Assembly (NCBI GenBank): GCA_022824145.1
Contig: JAJEAY010000074.1
Location: forward strand, 1-40,062
Direction of reading: 5' to 3'
Source of the DNA: Rhodobacter sp.
GTDB taxonomy: Bacteria; Pseudomonadota; Alphaproteobacteria; Rhodobacterales; Rhodobacteraceae
Length of the DNA: 40,062 nucleotides
Shown in pieces: positions 34,737 through 40,062 of the stretch. The position numbers were made by a program, and so were the translations under genes. The notes below the pieces were generated by a model, which did not search any database, was not told where the DNA came from, and worked only from the letters and a program-made list of their open reading frames with translations. Each line of letters begins with the position of its first letter. Position 1 is the stretch's first letter.

Positions 34737-35405
34737 CTATCTGGCACGGTGATCATCCAGCGTCTTCCCTTTTTCGTCGACGAACAGTGCGGGCAGGATT
34801 TCGAGGGAACTGATTTGATCGACGCGGAGCTCTGCGAAGCCGCTTGTGGATTCGCACCAGCAAGTAGTGGTCCAGACCCGGCCCCAATACTCGAGGGCGA
34901 GCGGACGGATGGTTCGTCGGGTCTCGACGCCATCACTGTCGCAATGGGTGATGGCGAGTTTCTGGCGGGCCCGAACCGCAGCGCGGATCGCTGGCATGTG
35001 CTTGAAACCCGCTGCCGCGTCCGAGAATGGGTAAGTGGCGAAGCCCCAGCCTTTTGGAGCTTCAGTCCGCTCCTCGGGAAGGACTGCATCGATCTTTGAG
35101 GAAAGACTGCGGGCGGCTTCGCGAAGCTCGTTGTCGTCCGCCTCTCCCACGACCGAGAGCCCGAGATGGAGGGCTTCAAGTTCCGCCATCGTGAGATTGA
35201 GTGGCGGGAGTGTTACCGGTGCGGTGATCTGGTAGCCAAGGCCACGCAGGCCTTCCACCGGAATTCCCGAGGCGGCAAGCGTATGCATGTCTCTGTAAAC
35301 CGTGCGCAATGACATTCCGGTTTTTTTGGCGATGTCCTCGGCCCGGTGAAAGCGTCCATCGCGCAGAATCTGGATCAATTCCATCAGTCGGTTGGAGCGC
35401 TTCAT
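34737..35405 (-). CDS. WYL-domain transcriptional regulator (YafY/DeoR-like HTH)
   Basis: A 222-residue DNA-binding protein. The N-terminal winged helix MKRSNRLMELIQILRDGRFH…AEDIAKKTGMSLRTVYRDMH is typical of HTH_11 regulators. A WYL-type sensor domain follows, with RRTIRPLALEYWGRVWTTT at the conserved strand pair. Such proteins usually sense small ligands or nucleic acid and often control a neighbouring stress or detoxification gene. No obvious target lies beside it: it is divergent from tatA, with 191 bp between. A 26-bp inverted repeat begins 28 bp upstream of its start, so self-regulation is likely. Its target elsewhere is unknown. Confidence 0.85.
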   Translation of the reverse strand: MKRSNRLMELIQILRDGRFHRAEDIAKKTGMSLRTVYRDMHTLAASGIPVEGLRGLGYQITAPVTLPPLNLTMAELEALHLGLSVVGEADDNELREAARSLSSKIDAVLPEERTEAPKGWGFATYPFSDAAAGFKHMPAIRAAVRARQKLAITHCDSDGVETRRTIRPLALEYWGRVWTTTCWCESTSGFAELRVDQISSLEILPALFVDEKGKTLDDHRAR

Positions 35406-35432
35406 CGGGCACCGCAGAAATCAATGATGACA

Positions 35433-35458
35433 TTATTCTGACAACTGTCAGAATATTG
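35433..35458. promoter_or_regulatory. 26-bp inverted repeat, candidate WYL-regulator operator
   Basis: Arms ATTATTCTGACA (35433–35444) and TGTCAGAATATT (35447–35458) match at 11 of 12 positions around a 2-bp AC centre. The core TTCTGACA/TGTCAGAA is perfect. It lies 28 bp upstream of the WYL regulator start, overlapping its probable promoter. Confidence 0.65.
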
Positions 35459-35512
35459 GCAAAAATTCAACTGAATTCGGTCGCGAATCCGCAATGATGG
35501 TCCGAATCCATC

Positions 35513-35541
35513 TTTCAAGGCGCTCGTAACCTGCCTAGATA
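35513..35541 (+). promoter_or_regulatory. Candidate promoter of tatABC–DUF815
   Basis: TTTCAA (35513–35518), then 17 bp, then TAGATA (35536–35541), 56 bp before the tatA start. Both elements are partial matches to the sigma-70 consensus. Confidence 0.3.
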
Positions 35542-35596
35542 GCCGAACAGTGAGAAAAATATGTCAGAGGCTCGCCGAGCCTCGGTGGAGAACAGG

Positions 35597-35827
35597 ATGC
35601 AAACACCCTTAATCTTTACCAACGTGCCACCAGTCGGCTGGCTGTTGATCGCGATCGTCGTTCTGGTGCTGTTCGGCCGCGGAAAGATCTCGTCGCTAAT
35701 GGGAGAGGTCGGAAAAGGGATCACCAGCTTCAGGAAGGGCATCAAGCAGGGCGAGAAGGAACTCGAGGATGCGGATGCGGAAGTTGCGCGTGACGTAACT
35801 CCCGAGGATGAGAAAGACAGGTCGTAA
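35597..35827 (+). CDS. tatA: Sec-independent translocase subunit TatA
   Basis: A 76-residue protein that oligomerises to form the pore-like element of the twin-arginine export system. One N-terminal helix ([13 protein letters not shown]) is followed by the hinge [20 protein letters not shown], an amphipathic helix and an acidic tail. The FGxxK(L/I)xxL hinge pattern is diagnostic. I chose the ATG at 35597 with GGAG six bases upstream; the frame is open to 35561. First gene of tatA–tatB–tatC–DUF815. Confidence 0.94.
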   Translation: MQTPLIFTNVPPVGWLLIAIVVLVLFGRGKISSLMGEVGKGITSFRKGIKQGEKELEDADAEVARDVTPEDEKDRS

Positions 35828-35850
35828 CGGTTTCGGGAGGTCCACCTGAC

Positions 35851-36498
35851 ATGGGTTGGATGGAACTTCTTCTTGTCGGCGCTGTCGCTCTGATCGTTGT
35901 TGGCCCGAAAGACCTGCCTGTAATGTTTCAGGCACTTGGCCGGATTACGGCCAAGATCAAACGAATGGCGCGCGAATTCCAGATGGCCATGTCAGACGCG
36001 GCCAAGGCTTCGGGCACCTCGGACATCACAAAGGATCTAAAGGGCCTTACATCACCCAAGACGTTGGGCCTGGACAGGCTGAAGAATGCCGCTGACAGTT
36101 TTGATCGGTGGGATCCCATGGCTTCGAAGGGTCCGAAATCCAAAGCCGACAAGAAGTCCGGAAAGGGCGGACTGTCTGAAGAACGGGCTGAACAGGCCAA
36201 GCTGATCCGTGAAAAAACCGCGAAAACTGCTCAGGAACGTCTTGACCGTGAAGCGGCTGACTCAGCGCAAGGGAACGGCGCAACAAGTGCAGAGGATTCC
36301 AGTCCCGCATCCCGTCAGCCCAACGATGGAGAGGTACCTGTGGCAGTTACCGAGAAGCCTGCCCAGGAAATGTCGGGAACACCGGCAAAACAGACTGGCG
36401 CGAAGCCGGGGTCGGCCAACAGCGGCGAAACCAGGAAGGATCCGGATCCGGGGGGACAGTCAGCATCCGGCGACTCAGACAGTTTGAACAAGGCGTGA
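35851..36498 (+). CDS. tatB: Sec-independent translocase subunit TatB
   Basis: A 215-residue protein that with TatC forms the receptor for twin-arginine signal peptides. The start MGWMELLLVGAVALIVVGPK lacks the first residues of the usual MFDIGW but keeps GW-x-EL and the invariant GPKDLP hinge. An amphipathic helix (MFQALGRITAKIKRMAREFQ) follows. The remaining roughly 150 residues are a charged, low-complexity cytoplasmic tail rich in Lys, Glu, Ser and Pro, as in other alphaproteobacterial TatB. GGAGGT lies nine bases before the ATG. It is three bases from tatC. Confidence 0.93.
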   Translation: MGWMELLLVGAVALIVVGPKDLPVMFQALGRITAKIKRMAREFQMAMSDAAKASGTSDITKDLKGLTSPKTLGLDRLKNAADSFDRWDPMASKGPKSKADKKSGKGGLSEERAEQAKLIREKTAKTAQERLDREAADSAQGNGATSAEDSSPASRQPNDGEVPVAVTEKPAQEMSGTPAKQTGAKPGSANSGETRKDPDPGGQSASGDSDSLNKA

Positions 36499-36501
36499 TC
36501 C

Positions 36502-37386
36502 ATGAGTCCGACGGATGAAGACCATATAGAAGACACCAGTGCACCGCTCATAGAACATCTTGCGGAGCTGCGGACCAGGCTTATCCGCTCAGCGATCGCC
36601 TTCATTCTCTGTGTGTTTGTCTGCTTTTATGTCTGGAATCCGATCTTTAACTTCCTGACCACTCCGATCTGTTCGGCACTGTCAGAGCGTGGCCAGGACT
36701 GCGGCCTAATTCTCATCAAGCTCCAGGAGGGCTTTTTCGTTGCCATCCGGATTTCGTTGATGGGCGGGCTCGCGCTTTCATTCCCTGTTATAAGCTACCA
36801 GCTCTGGAGGTTTGTTGCGCCAGGCCTCTACAGATCCGAAAAAAGCGCGTTCCTGCCCTTTCTGCTCGCATCGCCTTTCATGTTCTTTGCAGGCGCCGCA
36901 TTCGCGTTCTTCATCGTAATTCCGCTGGCGTTCGATTTTTTCCTGAATTTCCAGCAAATTGGCGGTGGCGGCGAACTGGCTGACGACGGTGTTGAGAATG
37001 TCGGCGATGCTGGCATAACCTTTCAGGGTTCGGTGGCCGAATATCTGTCCCTGACCATCACGTTCATCCTTGCGTTCGGCCTCTGTTTTCAGCTGCCTGT
37101 CCTTCTTTCGCTTCTTGGCAAGGCCGGACTCGTCAGTTCCGTGGGGCTTGCGACTGTCCGGAAATACGCGGTCGTCGCGATCCTTGTGGTTGCGGGCCTT
37201 GTGACGCCTCCGGACGTGTTCACCCAGGTTATTCTGTTCGTCGTAGTCTATGGCCTCTACGAAGTTTCGATCCAGATCGTGAAGAGGATCGAACGGCGGC
37301 GTGAAGCGCGGATGCGTGCTGAAGGCACCTGGTTCGAGGACGATGAGGAGGATCCGGAGGAGGATTCCGAAGAGAGGGCGTCGTGA
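36502..37386 (+). CDS. tatC: Sec-independent translocase subunit TatC
   Basis: A 294-residue inner-membrane protein with six helices, the core receptor for folded Tat substrates. It has the N-terminal motif [17 protein letters not shown], the FAPGLY-like block [19 protein letters not shown] and the conserved glutamate-bearing loop before it. A Gly- and acid-rich periplasmic insert ([10 protein letters not shown], about residues 155–172) and an acidic C-terminal tail ([13 protein letters not shown]) make it longer than the E. coli protein. Its stop overlaps the next gene in GTGA. Confidence 0.95.
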   Translation: MSPTDEDHIEDTSAPLIEHLAELRTRLIRSAIAFILCVFVCFYVWNPIFNFLTTPICSALSERGQDCGLILIKLQEGFFVAIRISLMGGLALSFPVISYQLWRFVAPGLYRSEKSAFLPFLLASPFMFFAGAAFAFFIVIPLAFDFFLNFQQIGGGGELADDGVENVGDAGITFQGSVAEYLSLTITFILAFGLCFQLPVLLSLLGKAGLVSSVGLATVRKYAVVAILVVAGLVTPPDVFTQVILFVVVYGLYEVSIQIVKRIERRREARMRAEGTWFEDDEEDPEEDSEERAS

Positions 37387-38237
37387 GCGAAGACACCTTG
37401 CTGCGGATCGCCGAAGCAATGGAACGAATGAGCCCGGCTCCAGCCGGGAAACCGGATTTTGGAAAGGCGGAAGCGTTTGTCTGGCGTCCGGAGGCTGACT
37501 GTCTTGATCCGGTTGCGCGTGTGAACAGGGTTGATCTTTCGCTCTTGGTCGGCATCGACAGGGCGCGGGACACACTTCTTGCCAATACGCTTCGCTTCGC
37601 CTGTGGATTTCTTGCGAACAACGCGCTCCTTTGGGGTTCGCGCGGCATGGGAAAGTCGAGCCTCGTTAAGGCGGTGCATGCAGAGGTTCTTAGCCACGGG
37701 CACGAAATCAAGATCATTGAGGTGCAGCGCGAAGATCTTCCATCGATCGGACGGCTGATGAACATGCTTCGAGCCTCGGCTGCGAGGTTCCTGCTGTTCT
37801 GCGACGACCTGAGCTTCAGCCACGACGACCAGCATTATAAGTCCTTGAAGGCTGTTCTCGACGGGGGGATCGAAGGCCGGCCCGAAAATGTGGTGTTCTA
37901 CGCCACCTCGAACCGCCGTCACCTTATGCCACGGGACATGATTGAAAACGAACGGTCGAGCGCCATCAGCCCAAGCGAAGCGACGGAAGAAAAAGTTTCG
38001 CTTTCCGATCGGTTCGGACTGTGGCTCGGGTTCCATCCTTGCAGCCAGGACGACTATCTCGAAATGGTCCGGGGATACTGCACGGCATGGGGCATAGAGA
38101 TCGAGGCGGACACGCTCCGTGCCGAGGCGATCGAATGGCAGGCCACTCGAGGTTCTCGGTCCGGGCGCGTGGCATGGCAGTATTTCACGGACCTCGCAGG
38201 ACGGCGGGGTGTCGCCCTCGACAAGGCCGCTAAATGA
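37383..38237 (+). CDS. DUF815 family P-loop ATPase
   Basis: A 284-residue AAA-type ATPase. Walker A GSRGMGKS is at 85–92, Walker B lies in [20 protein letters not shown], and a sensor-like [17 protein letters not shown] follows. DUF815 ATPases are widespread in proteobacteria, but no specific role is established that I know of. It starts with GTG at 37383 inside the tatC stop, so it is translationally coupled to the Tat operon. That coupling suggests, but does not show, a link to export or quality control. Confidence 0.88.
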   Translation: MSEDTLLRIAEAMERMSPAPAGKPDFGKAEAFVWRPEADCLDPVARVNRVDLSLLVGIDRARDTLLANTLRFACGFLANNALLWGSRGMGKSSLVKAVHAEVLSHGHEIKIIEVQREDLPSIGRLMNMLRASAARFLLFCDDLSFSHDDQHYKSLKAVLDGGIEGRPENVVFYATSNRRHLMPRDMIENERSSAISPSEATEEKVSLSDRFGLWLGFHPCSQDDYLEMVRGYCTAWGIEIEADTLRAEAIEWQATRGSRSGRVAWQYFTDLAGRRGVALDKAAK

Positions 38238-38515
38238 CCTAGCAGGATCAACTCGTCCTGTGTCCGGCAGAGGCAAACCTTGTTCAGAACGCTGCCCTGT
38301 TTCAGCCGAAAACAGATCTCCGCACGACTCTTTCGCGTTGCCAACGATCCGGTGGAAGAACTTCCCGCGAATCGGATGAAGGATCCTTGAGACGCGACCG
38401 AGTCAATTTGACAGCTGTTCCGCGCTGCGACCCCAACAGTATAAGGGCTTTCCGCCGTGCGGGATCCAACCGTCAGTGATTGGATCGAAACATACCGGAA
38501 CACTCTCTCGCTGTC

Positions 38516-39727
38516 TCAGATCCGTTCCATCGCTATCGCCGTGCCCTCACCGCCACCGATGCAGATTGCTGCCATTCCGCGTCTCAGACCCCGTCGCTCT
38601 AAGGCGTTGAGCAGCGTAACTACGATTCGCGCTCCCGACGCGCCGATTGGATGGCCAAGTGCACAGGCCCCGCCGTTGACGTTCACCGTCTCGTGCTCGA
38701 GGCCCAGTTCTTTCATGAACACCATTGGAACGACTGCAAATGCCTCGTTTACCTCCCAAAGATCGACATCGTCCTTCGACCAGCCAATTCTGTCGAGAAG
38801 CTTCTGCGCCGCGAAAATCGGAGCGGTGGTGAACCAGCCCGGCGCTTGGGCATGGGTCGCATGCCCGACGATTCGGGCCTTCACATTCAGTCCATGTGTC
38901 CCAGCAGCTTCGGATGACGCCATAACCAAGGCGGCGGCGCCATCAGAGATCGAAGAGGAATTGGCGGCGGTCACTGTACCATCGGTGCGAAAGGCGGGTT
39001 TTAGATTCGGGATCTTTTCGGGCCGCGCATTCGCTGGCTGTTCATCCCGGCTTACCACTGAACCGTTTTCGCAAACACCGCATTTCACCGTGGCGCTGCC
39101 CCGTCCAGCCGAGACAGTGACCGGAACCAATTCGCTGTCAAACACGCCGCCTTCGCCTGCCGCTATGGCGCGTTCCAACGAGGCGACCGCATAGGCGTCC
39201 TGCGCCTCGCGGGTCAGCTGGAATTTCTCGGCGCAGTCCTCGGCGAATGTTCCCATTAGCCGTCCTTTATCATACGCGTCCTCGAGCCCGTCGAGGAACA
39301 TGTGGTCCTCTACCTTCCCGTGGCCAATCCTTGCGCCCTTGCGCATGCTGGGCAGGAGGTAAGGCGCCTGCGTCATGCTTTCCATTCCACCTGCAACTAC
39401 GATGTCGTTCTTTCCGAGCGCGATCTGATCGGCGGCGATCATCGCAGCTTTCATCCCGGAGCCACACATTTTGTTCAGTGTGGTGGCTGGCACGTCCTCC
39501 CCAAGTCCTGCGGCGAAGCCGGCTTGCCGGGCCGGTGCCTGGCCTTGTCCCGCTGGCAGCACGCACCCCATGACAAGTTCTTCTACACAGCTTGGCAGAA
39601 TATTTGCCGACTCCATTGCCGCGTGAATCGCAACACCGCCTAACTGTGGTGCGCTGACGTCGGAAAAGACCCCTTGAAATCCGCCCATCGGTGTTCTCGC
39701 CGCTCCCGCGATCAATACTTCATTCAT
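38516..39727 (-). CDS. Acetyl-CoA C-acetyltransferase (biosynthetic-type thiolase)
   Basis: A 403-residue thiolase catalysing the reversible condensation of two acetyl-CoA to acetoacetyl-CoA, used in polyhydroxybutyrate formation, ketone-body use or fatty-acid turnover. The nucleophile Cys88 is in NKMCGSGMKA, the NEAFA segment and His359 in GACALGHPIGASGAR are present, and the second catalytic Cys389 is in CIGGGEGTA. The protein is complete. No phaB, atoD or atoA gene adjoins it, so phaA and atoB cannot be told apart. It is convergent with DUF815 and divergent from the truncated gene at the window end. Confidence 0.93.
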   Translation of the reverse strand: MNEVLIAGAARTPMGGFQGVFSDVSAPQLGGVAIHAAMESANILPSCVEELVMGCVLPAGQGQAPARQAGFAAGLGEDVPATTLNKMCGSGMKAAMIAADQIALGKNDIVVAGGMESMTQAPYLLPSMRKGARIGHGKVEDHMFLDGLEDAYDKGRLMGTFAEDCAEKFQLTREAQDAYAVASLERAIAAGEGGVFDSELVPVTVSAGRGSATVKCGVCENGSVVSRDEQPANARPEKIPNLKPAFRTDGTVTAANSSSISDGAAALVMASSEAAGTHGLNVKARIVGHATHAQAPGWFTTAPIFAAQKLLDRIGWSKDDVDLWEVNEAFAVVPMVFMKELGLEHETVNVNGGACALGHPIGASGARIVVTLLNALERRGLRRGMAAICIGGGEGTAIAMERI

Positions 39728-39965
39728 GCTATGCGCTCCCGGTTCTTCTGTTTTGCGAAGTCATATCGAATGCAGGCAGGGGACGTCCAGACCAGCCGCT
39801 TGGTGCAGGTGCCAATCGAGGCGGGCGTTGTCTGGACGGTCGATGAACGGTCAAATGCTCCTGAGATCCGAATTGAATCGGAGCCGTGAATCCTTGCTGC
39901 AGCATTCAAGGGCGAAGGCTTATTCCTTTCGTTCAGGTGGATCCAGATTTTGTGTCCGGAGGGGG

Positions 39966-39994
39966 TTGACGTGCCGTGCGGTTGCCATTATGTT
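39966..39994 (+). promoter_or_regulatory. Sigma-70-like promoter at the window end
   Basis: TTGACG (39966–39971), a 17-bp spacer and TATGTT (39989–39994). The predicted transcription start, about 40000–40002, coincides with the ATG at 40002. Confidence 0.5.
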
Positions 39995-40001
39995 CCTACT
40001 C

Positions 40002-40062
40002 ATGGACAGCCAGCGCGCAAAAGACCGCCCGATCTCCCGCCAGGAGTTCGAGAAGCTCTTCC
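40002..40062 (+). CDS. Start of an unidentified gene, cut by the window edge
   Basis: The last 61 bases read MDSQRAKDRPISRQEFEKLF in frame and run off the end. The peptide is charged and helix-like, too short to assign. An in-frame ATG at 39990 overlaps the promoter −10, so the ATG at 40002 is the better start. There is no ribosome-binding site between promoter and ATG, so the message could be leaderless. Confidence 0.5.
   Translation, partial: MDSQRAKDRPISRQEFEKLF

Noticed and set aside
39674-39889. A 71-codon plus-strand frame upstream of the thiolase
   Set aside because: It overlaps the thiolase N-terminus on the other strand, lacks a ribosome site and matches no family I know.

Overview
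The window reads as chromosomal DNA of an alphaproteobacterium, most likely Rhodobacterales or a close relative. The support is a bacterial phosphatidylcholine synthase with its family motif, and several gene blocks that I remember (without a search) as typical of that order: fsa–DUF484–xerC beside priA, radA–cvpA–purF, alr–mlaE–mlaF beside dnaB, and tatABC–DUF815. No rRNA, tRNA, CRISPR array or intact insertion sequence was seen.

Layout. 1–3459: a small DUF1640 coiled-coil membrane protein, a gap holding a likely serine-recombinase remnant, and an RND/MMPL exporter. 3698–8189: ileS, ogt and, convergently, pcs. 8332–14430: the minus-strand operon fsa–DUF484–xerC, then priA, then a short-chain dehydrogenase relative. 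14538–18954: bioY, then minus-strand purF, cvpA and radA. 18955–20413: a decayed stretch with a broken polyol/hexuronate dehydrogenase. 20414–29419: a sugar-use cassette. 29768–34349: mlaF, mlaE, alr and dnaB on the minus strand. 34737–38237: a WYL regulator divergent from tatA–tatB–tatC–DUF815. 38516–39727: a thiolase. The window ends in the first codons of an unidentified gene with a good promoter.

The most interesting part is the cassette. A ribose-type ABC importer (binding protein, two permeases, double ATPase) is followed by a COG3618 lactonase, an LgoD/RspB-like zinc dehydrogenase, a GntR/FCD regulator and an aldo-keto reductase of the D-threo-aldose/L-fucose/L-galactose dehydrogenase type. 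Together they predict import of an L-sugar, oxidation at C1 to a lactone, hydrolysis to an aldonate, and oxidation of the aldonate. L-galactose to L-galactonate to D-tagaturonate fits best, with L-fucose or D-arabinose as alternatives. A 17-bp sequence, near-palindromic around CCATGG, occurs once upstream of the importer and once, inverted, between the divergent zinc dehydrogenase and GntR genes. It is a strong candidate operator for that regulator. The broken dehydrogenase beside the importer belongs to the family that would carry out the next pathway step.

Other regulatory structure: three same-strand DnaA-box-like sites upstream of dnaB, a 26-bp inverted repeat in front of the WYL regulator, an 11-bp stem-loop between the binding-protein and permease genes, and terminator-like hairpins after dnaB and between bioY and purF. 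All functional names rest on motif reading and memory of families; no database search was possible.
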